64,000 nucleotides of DNA, taken from assembly GCF_037201965.1 (NCBI RefSeq), contig NZ_CP147518.1, positions 4,395,001 to 4,459,000 of the forward strand, written 5' to 3'. Origin of the DNA: Spirosoma sp. SC4-14 (GTDB lineage: Bacteria; Bacteroidota; Bacteroidia; Cytophagales; Spirosomataceae). The notes below the pieces were generated by a model. It was not told the origin of the DNA and searched no databases. It saw only the letters and a program-made list of their open reading frames with translations. A program made the position numbers and the translations under genes. Of this stretch, positions 1 through 8,977 are shown one piece after another. Positions within the stretch are counted from its first letter, which is position 1, and every line of letters starts with the position of its first letter.

Positions 1-49
1 CAACCATAAATCGTAAACCATAAACCATAAACCACAAACTGATAAGTTG
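1..49. repeat. Low-complexity AACCATAAA-type repeat at window edge
   Basis: The first 45 bases repeat the word AAACCATAA several times, with close variants, directly downstream of the trxB stop codon. This looks like one arm of the gene-end inverted repeats found elsewhere in the window (for example 22195-22260). The partner arm would lie outside the window, so pairing cannot be shown. Confidence 0.4.
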
Positions 50-1021
50 TTAATGAACAAGTTGTTGTTCCTGCATTTCAACTGTTACAAGATAACGTTC
101 AGCGTCAAGAGCAGCCATACAGCCCGTTCCGGCAGCTGTTATGGCCTGACGATATACGTTATCCTGAGCGTCTCCGCAGGCAAAGACACCAGGAATATTG
201 GTTCGGGTGCTCCCTTTTTCGGTGAGAATGTAGCCATTCTCATCCATATCGAGATAATCCCGGAAAATATCGGTATTGGGTTTGTGGCCAATGGCAACAA
301 AGAAGCCGGTCACGCCTAAAACGCTTTCTTCGCCCGTTATGGTATTTCTTATCCGAAGTCCCGAAACTTCATCGTCTCCAAGAACTTCAGCGGTTTCGGT
401 GTTATAAAGAATTTCGATGTTATGAGCCGACTTCACGCGCTGCTGCATGAACTTGGAAGCCCGCATCTCGTCGCGCCGAACAAGCATATATACTTTGCGG
501 CAAAGATTTGCGAGGTAACTGGCTTCTTCAGCAGCCGTATCACCTGCCCCTACAATAGCCACATCCTGCCCCCGGAAGAAGAAACCGTCGCAGACGGCGC
601 AGGCCGATACTCCCCGGCCATTCAGCCGCATTTCGGAAGGCAATCCAAGCCATTTTGCCGAAGCACCAGTTGAGATAATAATCGAATCAGCCGTGATCTC
701 GTGGCTATCGTCGACAATAGCCCGGTGTGGCCGGTCGCGGCCCGGATGATCTGAGAACTCAACCGCAGTCACCATTCCATAGCGAATGTCGGAACCAAAG
801 CGACGCGCCTGATTTTCCAGGTCCTGCATCATTTGTGGTCCATTTACGCCATCGGGATAGCCCGGAAAATTTTCAACGTCATTGGTGATAGTCAATTGCC
901 CACCAGGTTGTGGCCCCTGATACATAACAGGGTTCATGTTTGCCCGTGAAGCGTATATAGCGGCCGTATACCCGGCAGGACCGGAGCCGATGATCAGGCA
1001 CTTTACGTGTTCAGATGTCAT
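50..1021 (-). CDS. trxB: Thioredoxin-disulfide reductase
   Basis: Cytoplasmic FAD flavoprotein of 323 residues, the usual length, that reduces thioredoxin with NADPH. The FAD-binding motif GSGPAG lies at residues 12-17. The redox-active pair is CAVC at 141-144. The NADPH-binding motif GAGDTA is at 158-163, followed by the expected basic stretch RRDEMRAS. A second FAD motif, CGDAQDNVYRQA, lies near the C-terminus. The gene follows the OmpA-family gene on the same strand after a 180-bp gap that contains a strong hairpin, so it probably has its own promoter. Nothing is missing, and identification is secure. Confidence 0.97.
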   Translation of the reverse strand: MTSEHVKCLIIGSGPAGYTAAIYASRANMNPVMYQGPQPGGQLTITNDVENFPGYPDGVNGPQMMQDLENQARRFGSDIRYGMVTAVEFSDHPGRDRPHRAIVDDSHEITADSIIISTGASAKWLGLPSEMRLNGRGVSACAVCDGFFFRGQDVAIVGAGDTAAEEASYLANLCRKVYMLVRRDEMRASKFMQQRVKSAHNIEILYNTETAEVLGDDEVSGLRIRNTITGEESVLGVTGFFVAIGHKPNTDIFRDYLDMDENGYILTEKGSTRTNIPGVFACGDAQDNVYRQAITAAGTGCMAALDAERYLVTVEMQEQQLVH

Positions 1022-1138
1022 GTGATTGGTACTTCGTTGTCTTCATAATAACACTATCCAGTTCCCCAAAAAGAGAAGTTGATCTGACAACATATACAAA
1101 GTTGAAAAAAATCCCTCAGGAAAGCAAAAGGGGAAATG

Positions 1139-1182
1139 GCAGGGATTGCGGGGATGGGTGAGCAACACCCCGCAATCCCCGC
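1139..1182 (-). terminator. GC-rich hairpin between ompA-like gene and trxB
   Basis: Two 15-base arms (1139-1153 and 1168-1182) pair with one mismatch around a 14-base loop. The hairpin starts 20 bases beyond the stop of the OmpA-family gene in its direction of transcription. There is no long U tract directly after the stem, so it may be a Rho-independent-like terminator or an mRNA-stabilising hairpin. Confidence 0.6.
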
Positions 1183-1201
1183 CCCCGCTATTCTCCCCGC
1201 C

Positions 1202-3178
1202 CTAAAGCACCCGCCATTCGATACGGCGGTTAAGCTGGCGGTTTTCATCACTAGTGTTCGGAACCAGAGGGCGGGCTTTACCGTAGCCAACGGCCCGGAT
1301 TCGATCGGAGCTAATACCGGCTTTTACCAGATAATCGACAACAGATTGAGCCCGTTTTTGGGAAAGCGCCAGATTAGCCGCTCCATCACCCCGATCGTCG
1401 GTATGGCCCGCAATTTCAATTTTTACGGAAGGGCTCGCTTTCATGAAAGCCGCCAGCCGATCGAGTTCGGTTCGTGATTTTTCAGCCAGATCGTAACGGC
1501 CCGTTTCAAAAAACAGATTATTCAACGTTTCTTTAGCCGTTTCACCAGCTATGGCGGGTTCTAATGGAACATTGAGCGACATCCCTGCTCCGGCTTCCCG
1601 TTCGGATTTGGTTTTCTGCGTAAAATCAAATGAAAGGCTTTTGAACAGATAACCCGGAACACTCACGTATAATGCATATTCGCCACCAGTGGGCAATATG
1701 GCCGTGTACTGTCCTGTCTGCTCATCTGCATGCACACGCGACACAATCTGATTCGTTTTCAAATCCACTAATTCGACTATTGCGGCCAGTGGTTTTCTGG
1801 TTTTTGCATCAGCAATAACGCCTTTCAGATAGCTGACCGGTTTTACACGCTCCCGTAGCGATTCGGGCAATTCGAAAGTGTATAATCTTGATTTCTGTGA
1901 AACGCCATCTTTCTGTTCCTCAAACGAATAGTAGGCCCGTTTGCCATTGGCCGAGACAAACAACGACGCCTGATCTTCGGATGTGTTGATAGGGAAGCCC
2001 AGGTTGGCAGGCGCCGACCAACCCGTGTTGGAACTATCGGAGACAAACAGATCATATCCACCCAGCCCCAGGTGGCCCTCCGAGGCAAAAAACAGACTTT
2101 GCCCGTTGGCATGAATGAATGGCGATGCTTCGTTGAATGGTGTGTTGACGGGGACACCGACATTTACAGGTTCGAGCCAGTTTCCATCAGCATCCAGATC
2201 GCTGCGCCAGATGTCGCGCCGTCCTTTGCCACCCGGCCGGTCCGACACAAAATAGAGCCGCCGTCCATCGGCCGATAACGACGGTTGTGATTCATAAAAA
2301 CGGGTATTGACCGAAGGTCCCAGATTTTCGGGAGCCGACCAGTCACTGCCGGTTTTACGGCTAATGTAGAGATCGCAGCTACCGAACCCTTTGCGACCCT
2401 GACAGACTGTAAACACAAGCATACGCCCGTCGGCCGAGAGACTGGCGGTTCCTTCGTTGTCGGGCGTATTTATGCTGGGCGACAGCGAAACCGGTGGCGA
2501 CCATGTTTCTCCATTGAAGGTCGACACCATCAGATCCTCATCGCCTTCGGGCTTTAATGCAGTAAATACCAGTGTTTGCTCATCGGCGGTCAGCACCGGA
2601 AAATACTGAGAAGGAGTTGTTTGCAGGACAGACGAAATTGGTTTGGGATCGACAGGCTGCCGATGCAGAACCGCTTCCTGAGCAAACTTTGCTGATGCTA
2701 TTTGCCGCGCAACCCGCTGTGCCTGTACTGACTGTGGCGGAAACATCGCCTGAAATTTCTCAAGATAAGGCAAAGCCTCTCCATAGCGGCCCAGGCGCAA
2801 TAGTGAATTACTCAGTGCCTGATAGGCGGCTCCTGCTGCCGGACTGTCGGGTTGAAGCTGAATGGCACTTCGATAGGCTGAAATAGCGGATTCATAACGC
2901 CTTGTAAACTCATAGAGCTGGCCCAGCTTCAGATATGCATCCATAAACGATGGGTCCTGCTTTGTGGCCTGCTCCATAAACGGAATAGCCTCGCCAGCTT
3001 TTCGCTCCCCAAACAGTTTGATGGCCTGATTATACAGCTCCCGCGCTTTGGCATTTTGCGCATAGGACCTGGGGCCAACGGTCAACAGTAAGAAAAGCCC
3101 CCAAACCCCCAAAGAGGGCTTAAAAAAACAGCGAATCGTAGTGTAGCAAACCTCCTTTGGGGGGGTAGAGGTTTTCAC
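1202..3178 (-). CDS. OmpA-family protein with TPR and PD40 repeats
   Basis: Envelope protein anchored to peptidoglycan by its C-terminus. After a signal sequence ending SYAQ come TPR repeats (about residues 50-150), a series of PD40/beta-propeller repeats with SADGR and SANGK motifs (about 200-450), a carboxypeptidase-regulatory-like Ig domain (about 465-540), and an OmpA domain with the hallmark GHTDDRGD near the end. This architecture is common in Bacteroidota; some members are gliding or T9SS-associated, but no specific role is shown here. The start is odd. I place it at a GTG whose bases overlap the queE stop (GTGA). An ATG at 3220, inside queE, is the alternative. Between this start and the hydrophobic core lies the palindromic repeat at 3095-3173, so the signal peptide is partly made of repeat sequence. 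Confidence 0.88.
   Translation of the reverse strand: MKTSTPPKEVCYTTIRCFFKPSLGVWGLFLLLTVGPRSYAQNAKARELYNQAIKLFGERKAGEAIPFMEQATKQDPSFMDAYLKLGQLYEFTRRYESAISAYRSAIQLQPDSPAAGAAYQALSNSLLRLGRYGEALPYLEKFQAMFPPQSVQAQRVARQIASAKFAQEAVLHRQPVDPKPISSVLQTTPSQYFPVLTADEQTLVFTALKPEGDEDLMVSTFNGETWSPPVSLSPSINTPDNEGTASLSADGRMLVFTVCQGRKGFGSCDLYISRKTGSDWSAPENLGPSVNTRFYESQPSLSADGRRLYFVSDRPGGKGRRDIWRSDLDADGNWLEPVNVGVPVNTPFNEASPFIHANGQSLFFASEGHLGLGGYDLFVSDSSNTGWSAPANLGFPINTSEDQASLFVSANGKRAYYSFEEQKDGVSQKSRLYTFELPESLRERVKPVSYLKGVIADAKTRKPLAAIVELVDLKTNQIVSRVHADEQTGQYTAILPTGGEYALYVSVPGYLFKSLSFDFTQKTKSEREAGAGMSLNVPLEPAIAGETAKETLNNLFFETGRYDLAEKSRTELDRLAAFMKASPSVKIEIAGHTDDRGDGAANLALSQKRAQSVVDYLVKAGISSDRIRAVGYGKARPLVPNTSDENRQLNRRIEWRVL
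3095..3173. repeat. Palindromic interspersed repeat, copy A, in signal peptide
   Basis: This imperfect 79-bp palindrome has C-rich and G-rich arms: AAGCCCCCAAACCCCC at one end, GGGGGGGTAGAGGTT at the other, and an AT-richer centre. Read in gene direction, its right-hand 24 bases match those of the copy at 43133-43209 at 20 positions. It lies between the queE stop and the hydrophobic core of the OmpA-family signal peptide and leaves the frame open. The AAAGGAGG inside it resembles a ribosome binding site but is part of the repeat. Confidence 0.75.
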
Positions 3179-3825
3179 GGAATATCCATGTACTTGTGTG
3201 TCTGCAACGAGATTTGCCATTGCGGATGATTTTTAACGTAATCAACGATGCGGGGTAGCATTTCATTGGATCGACTCCACTCTGTTTGCAAAAAGAGTTT
3301 ACAATCGGAGCGCAGATGCGGCACAAACGACTCGGCAAACGCGAAATCTGACTGATTATAAATGATAACTTTTAGTTCGTTAGCCTTATCGAAAATGGCC
3401 GGATTGGGCTTTTTGAACTTCTTTGGTGAAAAACAAACCCAGTCCCATGAGCCAGTTACGGTTTCACATACCCCCGATGTTTCAATATTGGTTCTGAAGC
3501 CTGCTTGCTGCAAAGCGGCCGTCAGTCCTGTTAAGTCGTGCATGAGAGGCTCCCCCCCGGTAATAACTGCCATCCGGCCTGGATATTGCAAAGCCCCTTC
3601 AACAATGGCCTCGATGGGTAGTTTGGGATGAGCCTCGGCATCCCACGATTCTTTCACATCACACCAATGACATCCGACATCGCAACCACCTAATCGAATA
3701 AAGTAAGCGGCTCTGCCAGTATGCGCTCCTTCGCCCTGCAGCGTATAGAACGCTTCCATAACGGGCAAAGCCATCGGAGTTGAGCTAACCGTTGCCTGTT
3801 CCTGTTGTTTCTGTTCCAGTATCAT
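3175..3825 (-). CDS. queE: 7-carboxy-7-deazaguanine synthase
   Basis: Radical SAM enzyme of 216 residues that contracts the ring of 6-carboxytetrahydropterin in the queuosine pathway. The Fe-S cluster motif CDVGCHWC (Cys48, Cys52, Cys55) has the CX3CX2C spacing typical of QueE rather than of most radical SAM enzymes that use CX3CXPhiC. GGEPL (SAM binding) and the conserved C-terminal HKYMDIP are present. No other queuosine genes are in the window. Its stop overlaps the proposed GTG start of the OmpA-family gene, so the two may be co-transcribed. Confidence 0.95.
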   Translation of the reverse strand: MILEQKQQEQATVSSTPMALPVMEAFYTLQGEGAHTGRAAYFIRLGGCDVGCHWCDVKESWDAEAHPKLPIEAIVEGALQYPGRMAVITGGEPLMHDLTGLTAALQQAGFRTNIETSGVCETVTGSWDWVCFSPKKFKKPNPAIFDKANELKVIIYNQSDFAFAESFVPHLRSDCKLFLQTEWSRSNEMLPRIVDYVKNHPQWQISLQTHKYMDIP

Positions 3826-3980
3826 ACGGCAAAGATACGCACTTATCGACCAGACCTATATGCTTTTTAATCCGTTGGGTTTTACTTGTCAGGGTAGCCT
3901 GAGGCCAGATTCCACGGCTAGTTTCTATGAACCATATTCACCATAAGCCGTTAGAGTACTATCGTCAGAACTGTTTTTCT

Positions 3981-5054
3981 ATGAAATCTGCACTCCTATT
4001 TCTGCCCCTATTGCTGAGTTGCTTTATAGCCCTGGCACAATCGCCCAACGTCGAAACCGTTGCAGAGTTCGGAAAACACCAGCCGATTGGCCTGGGCGTT
4101 TCGAAGGAGAATCGAATTTTTGTTACGTTTCCCAAAAACCCTGATCACTACGATTACGGTCTGGCCGAAATTGTGAACGGTCAGCGACGCCCCTACCCAG
4201 ATGCCGAATGGAACAGGTGGGATTCTCTAAATCCGCAAAACCGGTTCATCAGCGTACAGGCATTGTTTGTCGATCAGACCAATGTCCTTTGGGTTCTCGA
4301 CCCGGCCAGTCCATCGGGAATGGGTGCTTTTCCGACGGGAATTAAGCTGCTGAAAATTAACCTTGCAACCAATCTGGTTGAAAAAGTTTATCGATTTGAA
4401 GACCTCCCCCGCAACCGTACGGGCCTGAACGATGTGCAGGTCGACCCGACTCGTCAGGTTGCCTATCTGTCCGATCCCAGGCGAGCCGCCATTATTGTCC
4501 TGGATTTAAAAACCGGCAAAAGCCGCGCCTTGCTGGAGGGCGATAAATCCACCAAAGCCGACCCAAATTTCGTGCTGACTATCGACGGAAAAGAAGTACG
4601 CGACACCAAAGGCAACCCATTCAGCAGCAATGTTAACGGGATTGCGCTCACTACCGACTTCAAATTCCTGTACTTTCGCCCGATCACCCAAACAAAACTG
4701 TTTCGGATTGAAACAAAGTACCTGCTCGATCCGAAACTTAGCCCATCGGTGGTTTCGTCGCATGTGGAAACGATGGCCGAAACGGGCGTTTCGCACGGTA
4801 TGATCGCCGACAAGAAAGGCAATATTTACTTAACCGATTCGCCTAACAAAGCGGTTCGCTATTTTACGCCCGACGGTAAACTCAAAACACTCGCCCAGGA
4901 CAACCGTTTTTTGTGGCCCGATAGCTTTGGCATCGGTACGGACGGTTATCTATATCTGACAGCGGCCCAGATTCATCGTACCAAACGATATAACAAGGGC
5001 GAGGATAAAGTAGACTACCCGTTTCGGCTCTACCGAATGAAACTTGGGCATTAG
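3981..5054 (+). CDS. Secreted Yellow/major royal jelly-like protein
   Basis: Member of the MRJP/Yellow family, beta-propeller proteins secreted by some bacteria. Typical family phrases are visible: PIGLGVSKENRIFVTFP near the N-terminus, VLDPASPSG, NGIALTTDFKFLYFRP and KGNIYLTDSPNKAV. The chosen ATG opens a clean signal peptide (MKSALLFLPLLL to IALAQ). The in-frame ATG at 3927 would add 18 hydrophilic residues and is less likely. Ligand and role in bacteria are not established; some relatives are predicted lactonase-like. The gene stands alone and converges with the VOC gene across an inverted repeat. Confidence 0.87.
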   Translation: MKSALLFLPLLLSCFIALAQSPNVETVAEFGKHQPIGLGVSKENRIFVTFPKNPDHYDYGLAEIVNGQRRPYPDAEWNRWDSLNPQNRFISVQALFVDQTNVLWVLDPASPSGMGAFPTGIKLLKINLATNLVEKVYRFEDLPRNRTGLNDVQVDPTRQVAYLSDPRRAAIIVLDLKTGKSRALLEGDKSTKADPNFVLTIDGKEVRDTKGNPFSSNVNGIALTTDFKFLYFRPITQTKLFRIETKYLLDPKLSPSVVSSHVETMAETGVSHGMIADKKGNIYLTDSPNKAVRYFTPDGKLKTLAQDNRFLWPDSFGIGTDGYLYLTAAQIHRTKRYNKGEDKVDYPFRLYRMKLGH

Positions 5055-5130
5055 TTATTTGTGGATTGGTCATCGGTCATTTATAATAAGAACACGTCTT
5101 CCCAATGACAAATGACCAATCTACAAATGA
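5055..5130. repeat. Gene-end inverted repeat (ATTGGTCAT type)
   Basis: Two 27-base arms (5055-5081 and 5104-5130) match at 23 positions as inverted copies and contain GATTGGTCAT / ATGACCAATC. The repeat begins at the base after one stop codon and ends six bases before the stop of the convergent gene. That position fits a bidirectional terminator. Confidence 0.7.
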
Positions 5131-5136
5131 CCTGTT

Positions 5137-5505
5137 TTAGATCAGGCTCAGCACTTCGACCAGAAAATTGCCGGGCACGTTTACATAAAACGACATTGTT
5201 CCCCGGCTCCCGTAGCGTTTGGGCTCTCTGCCCAGCACAATACCATCGTCTTTCATACGCTGGTAGGTTTGCATGACTTCCTCCGGTGAATCGACCACCA
5301 TACCCACATGAAAATCCGTTGGGTATTCAGGTATTTCATCTTTACTGAAGTTGCTCAGGGCCAGAATAAATCCGTCTTTCCCTATCAGAATTACCAGTGT
5401 ATCATTACCTTTTACCTCTGCGCACGTAAAGCCGAAGTAGGTCTCGAAAAAGGCGCGGGTTTGTGCCACATCGGGCACGGCCAGGTTTAAATGGTTGAGA
5501 ATCAT
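5137..5505 (-). CDS. VOC-family (glyoxalase-fold) protein
   Basis: Small protein of 122 residues with the vicinal oxygen chelate fold. It opens with NHLNLAVPD and has possible metal ligands His5, His66 (DFHVGM) and Glu117 (FLVEVL). This is the length of a single two-module VOC unit, as in glyoxalase I or fosfomycin/bleomycin resistance proteins; the substrate cannot be told. It is transcribed away from a MarR regulator across a perfect palindrome, which makes it the likely regulatory target. The link suggests detoxification of an electrophile or antibiotic, which is inference. Confidence 0.88.
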   Translation of the reverse strand: MILNHLNLAVPDVAQTRAFFETYFGFTCAEVKGNDTLVILIGKDGFILALSNFSKDEIPEYPTDFHVGMVVDSPEEVMQTYQRMKDDGIVLGREPKRYGSRGTMSFYVNVPGNFLVEVLSLI

Positions 5506-5552
5506 AAAAATCAGACTGTTAATGTACTATTGTTGCTCACTACTTAAAATCG

Positions 5553-5608
5553 CTCAAAACTAGTCATAATTATTGACTATATAGTCAATAATTATGACTA
5601 GTTTTGAG
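5553..5608. promoter_or_regulatory. Perfect 56-bp palindrome, likely MarR operator
   Basis: Bases 5553-5580 are exactly reverse-complementary to 5581-5608. The centre reads TTGACTATATAGTCAA, flanked on each side by TAGTCATAAT or its complement, so up to three overlapping MarR-type half-site pairs are possible. It sits 48 bp upstream of the VOC start and about 52 bp upstream of the chosen MarR start, where it could repress both. Confidence 0.75.
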
Positions 5609-5660
5609 GTAAACCAGAATGGCACCGCGTAGCGTAGCAACTCTTTTGACGATTATACCC

Positions 5661-6170
5661 ATGAATAGCATGAACGAACAGGATCAGGTACCGAAACTAC
5701 TGGCTGACTATATGCGCCGGAACGACCGCAACTGGGCATACCTGATATGGACCTGTAAGCGATTGTTTGAAAAACAAATGCAACAGACCATGCAGAACGC
5801 GGGTGCAGAGCCATTCAAAACCTCCTATATACCTTTTCTGGCCGCAGTAAGTCTTAAAAAAATCACCAATCGTGAACTGGCTAAACGAGCAAAAGTGCCT
5901 AAACAAGCCATGAGCCGAACCGTGAAAGAAATGGAAGAGCTTGGCCTGATCAGAACCGAAAAAAATCAGAAAGATGGTCGGAGTGCTTACATCAGCTTAA
6001 CGCCAGAAGGACAGAAACGTCTTTTGCTCGTAAAACAGGCTCAGCAAAGCATCATGGACCAATACCAACAGGTTGTTGGCGAAGACAACTTTACGATTGC
6101 GGTCGATGTGCTTCGGCAAATTGTGACTTATCATGAATCCCTCGATCAGAACGATTCTGGCGATGAGTAA
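5661..6170 (+). CDS. MarR-family transcriptional regulator
   Basis: Winged-helix regulator. The DNA-binding core includes ITNRELAKRAKVPKQAMSRT as the recognition region and a wing around KNQKDGRSAYISLTPEG, both typical of MarR. Such proteins bind palindromic operators as dimers and are usually released by small phenolic or oxidising ligands. I chose the ATG at 5661 because the upstream 14 codons from 5619 look unlike the family. ATG 5670 is also possible. The flanking palindrome and the divergent VOC gene point to autoregulation together with control of the VOC gene. Confidence 0.9.
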   Translation: MNSMNEQDQVPKLLADYMRRNDRNWAYLIWTCKRLFEKQMQQTMQNAGAEPFKTSYIPFLAAVSLKKITNRELAKRAKVPKQAMSRTVKEMEELGLIRTEKNQKDGRSAYISLTPEGQKRLLLVKQAQQSIMDQYQQVVGEDNFTIAVDVLRQIVTYHESLDQNDSGDE

Positions 6171-6239
6171 AGAGTTTCAGGCCGTTGCTTATGCTTTATG
6201 AGTATTCTATTGCAGCATTCCTCTAAAGCGCTCTCCGTC

Positions 6240-8132
6240 ATGAAAACGGCTTTCCGGCTTCTGATTTTCTTTGTTATTCTCGCCCTTACTACCCCATATG
6301 TGTCGGCGCAAACCGATCATCTGGCCAACGCTCGCAAACTTCCCGACCATCCGCGATTACTGGTTCTTAAAGGCGAAGAAACTGGCTTGAAGCGAACCGT
6401 TGGAGCCGACAAAACCTGGAACGCTCTGAATCAGGCAATCCTGACCGAGTGTGATGCGTTGCTGAATACTCCGCCGGTTGAGCGTATCCAAATAGGCAGG
6501 CGTCTGCTCGATAAATCGCGGGAAGCCCTCCGCCGATTGTTTTTTCTGTCGTATGCCTGGCGCATGACCCATCAGGACAAGTACCTGAAACGGGCAGAAT
6601 CTGAACTGCTGGCCATATCGGCGTTCAGCGACTGGAATCCGTCGCACTTTTTAGATGTTGCCGAAATGACGATGGCCGTTGCCATTGGCTATGACTGGCT
6701 CTATGCAGATCTGCCGGAGCCATCGCGGGCTACCATTAAAGAAGCTATCCTGAAAAAAGGCCTGGAGCCATCGCTCGATTCAAAATACAATAGCTGGCTC
6801 AAAGCTTCCCATAACTGGAATCAGGTTTGCAACGCTGGAATGACCTACGGGGCACTAGCTATTTACGAGGATCAGCCTGCACTGGCGAAACAAATCATCA
6901 ACCGGGCCATCGAATCTATCGCGCTACCGATGGGCGATTATGCCCCCAACGGAGCCTACCCCGAAGGCTACGGCTATTGGGGATACGGCACCAGTTTCAA
7001 CGTGATGTTCCTGAGTGCCGTCGAAAAAGCCTATGGTACTGATTTTGGGTTATCGGCCAAACCGGGTTTTCTGGAAACGGCCGATTTTATGGAAAACATG
7101 ACGGGTCCATCGGGCAATGCCTTCAATTTTTCCGATTCGGGCCTGGGCGGAGAGCTACAACCGGCCATGTTCTGGTTTGCCCAGAAGCGCAAAGAACCGT
7201 CGCTGCTTTGGGTAGAACGGAGTCGACTCATGAACGAAGCCATGAAACGGCACATCAAAAACCGGCTTCTTCCGGGCGCTATTCTTTGGAGTAATGGCAT
7301 CGGCATTAGTTCTATCCAACCGCCTAAAGAAACCATGTGGGTCGGCATGGGCAAAACACCCGTAGCAATGATGCGCACCTCCTGGACCGACCCGAATGCT
7401 ATTTATGTGGCCATGAAAGGCGGTACGCCCTCTACCAATCACGCCCATATGGATATTGGCTCATTTGTGATGGAAGCCGATGGCGTTCGGTGGGCTATGG
7501 ATTTCGGGATGCAAAATTATGAGTCGCTGGAGTCGAAAAAGGTCGATTTGTGGAATGGCAAACAGGATTCGCAGCGGTGGCAGGTATTCCGGTACAATAA
7601 CTTTGTTCATAATACGCTCACCGTGAACGACCAGTTGCAGCAGGTTGCGGGCAAGGCTCCCATCACTAGTTTCTCTACTGTACCGTCGTTCATGAATGCC
7701 ATTACCGATCTTTCGGGCGTTTACGAAGGTTCGCTGGCAAAGGCCAATCGGGGTATCGCTATCGTTAACAAGGACTATGTTGAGGTTCGGGACGAACTGG
7801 AAACGGCTTCTTCGGAAGCAACCGTCCGGTGGACGCTACTGACACCGGCATCCGTCAAGATTACCGACAACCGAACCGTTGAGCTGACGAAAGATGGGCG
7901 AACCATGACACTACAAGTACAGGAACCCGCAAACATCGAGCTAAAAACCTGGCCAACCGACCCTCCGCACGACTACGATGCCCCCAATCCTGGCACAACG
8001 CTGGTCGGTTTCGAAACCAAACTACCGGCGAATACAAAAACAGCACTCACCGTATTGCTCATTCCCGACAAAACAGGCAAGTCACTCGGCTCTAAGCCAA
8101 TGCCCTTAGCACAGTGGCCAAAGCAAAAGTGA
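6240..8132 (+). CDS. Secreted heparinase II/III-family polysaccharide lyase
   Basis: Predicted periplasmic or secreted protein with a signal peptide (MKTAFRLLIFFV to YVSAQ). An (alpha/alpha) toroid domain covers about residues 40-350 and includes ASHNWNQVCNAGMTYGAL. The heparinase II/III-like beta domain follows with the signature NHAHMDIGSFVMEADGVRWA. The conserved His and Tyr residues of uronate-polysaccharide lyases are plausibly those in NHAHMD and in YPEGYGYWGYG. Substrate cannot be assigned: heparin, alginate and other uronates all occur in the family. The ATG at 6198 would add 14 residues before the signal peptide and is rejected. No SusC/D pair is adjacent. Confidence 0.85.
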   Translation: MKTAFRLLIFFVILALTTPYVSAQTDHLANARKLPDHPRLLVLKGEETGLKRTVGADKTWNALNQAILTECDALLNTPPVERIQIGRRLLDKSREALRRLFFLSYAWRMTHQDKYLKRAESELLAISAFSDWNPSHFLDVAEMTMAVAIGYDWLYADLPEPSRATIKEAILKKGLEPSLDSKYNSWLKASHNWNQVCNAGMTYGALAIYEDQPALAKQIINRAIESIALPMGDYAPNGAYPEGYGYWGYGTSFNVMFLSAVEKAYGTDFGLSAKPGFLETADFMENMTGPSGNAFNFSDSGLGGELQPAMFWFAQKRKEPSLLWVERSRLMNEAMKRHIKNRLLPGAILWSNGIGISSIQPPKETMWVGMGKTPVAMMRTSWTDPNAIYVAMKGGTPSTNHAHMDIGSFVMEADGVRWAMDFGMQNYESLESKKVDLWNGKQDSQRWQVFRYNNFVHNTLTVNDQLQQVAGKAPITSFSTVPSFMNAITDLSGVYEGSLAKANRGIAIVNKDYVEVRDELETASSEATVRWTLLTPASVKITDNRTVELTKDGRTMTLQVQEPANIELKTWPTDPPHDYDAPNPGTTLVGFETKLPANTKTALTVLLIPDKTGKSLGSKPMPLAQWPKQK

Positions 8133-8464
8133 GCTTACTCAATAAACAGTTGTTGGGTGCATAAAAAAAAGTGCAAATACGTCGTTTGACATGCATCAAT
8201 AGAGTCTCACAAACTCAGCTAATTGTTGAGAATTTGAGTTTGATTTGTGAGATGGCACTATGAGATTTAAGCCCTCAGCAATGAACATTTTTATTAGATT
8301 CCCTATTTTAATCTCGGGTAAACGGGCGTTTACGGAACCATCATTTAGCCTGAAGTTTCGTACTTTTTAACGTGGGTTTGCTCTACTAAAATTAAGCCTT
8401 GCCAACGATTTGCCGATTATTTGGGTCTATTTGGCAAAACGATTAATCCTTAAGCTAAAGCGTT
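8133..8464. other. Intergenic region, 332 bp, AT-rich with hairpin
   Basis: No coding signal is seen. An inverted repeat at 8205-8252 pairs TCTCACAAA with TTTGTGAGA and may terminate the lyase gene, though it lies 70 bases past its stop. The rest is AT-rich upstream sequence of the lipoprotein gene; no promoter could be fixed with confidence. Confidence 0.5.
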
Positions 8465-8977
8465 ATGGAAACCATATCATGTTTAGCCATAGCTGTAATT
8501 GCACTCGCTCTACAAGGATGTCCGTCGGATGTGCCTGTCAATAATGCTCCTGCTGGTTATGCCTATGGAACTTTTGAATGGGACAGCACGATTACCCCGA
8601 CTCGTGTATTAACTCCGAACACTATCGGTTATTCTCAAAAACTTAAAGTTCGTAGAAATGGGTATAATGATCTTGCCCCCGCTAGTGTCTCCTTCTACCG
8701 AAATGATACACTTCAACGACGCTATTTTGAACCAGTAGGAGATAGTGCAGAAGTTAAGGAGTTGGATAATAAAAATGTACTTATTAAGTACATTCTTCCT
8801 GGACCAGGTTCGACTTCTACAACAGCTTACATTCACTATAGAGTTGAAACGACAGACAAGGCGACGACATTAATTGTGAGTGAATTTCTAAATCCCTATT
8901 TAGAAAAAGCTGATACGGTTCATCATTATTATCGTATGATAGCTCTTACGCCAATCACCTATCCTCTTAATAATTAA
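8465..8977 (+). CDS. Hypothetical lipoprotein, 3' end set by IS
   Basis: Unrecognised protein of 170 residues. The N-terminus is a short hydrophobic stretch ending in the lipobox ALQGC, so it is probably a lipoprotein. The rest is predicted mostly beta. It is AT-richer than its neighbours, which suggests acquisition. The stop codon (8975-8977) lies inside the left terminal inverted repeat of the IS element, so the natural C-terminus may have been lost or changed. No function is proposed. Confidence 0.6.
   Translation: METISCLAIAVIALALQGCPSDVPVNNAPAGYAYGTFEWDSTITPTRVLTPNTIGYSQKLKVRRNGYNDLAPASVSFYRNDTLQRRYFEPVGDSAEVKELDNKNVLIKYILPGPGSTSTTAYIHYRVETTDKATTLIVSEFLNPYLEKADTVHHYYRMIALTPITYPLNN

Noticed and set aside
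47..319. Plus-strand frame opposite trxB
   Set aside because: Antisense shadow of a secure gene; the same holds for many open frames opposite other GC-rich genes.
3151..3158. Shine-Dalgarno sequence AAAGGAGG (minus strand) before the OmpA-family gene
   Set aside because: It belongs to the palindromic repeat, there is no start codon at proper spacing, and Bacteroidota rarely rely on such sites.
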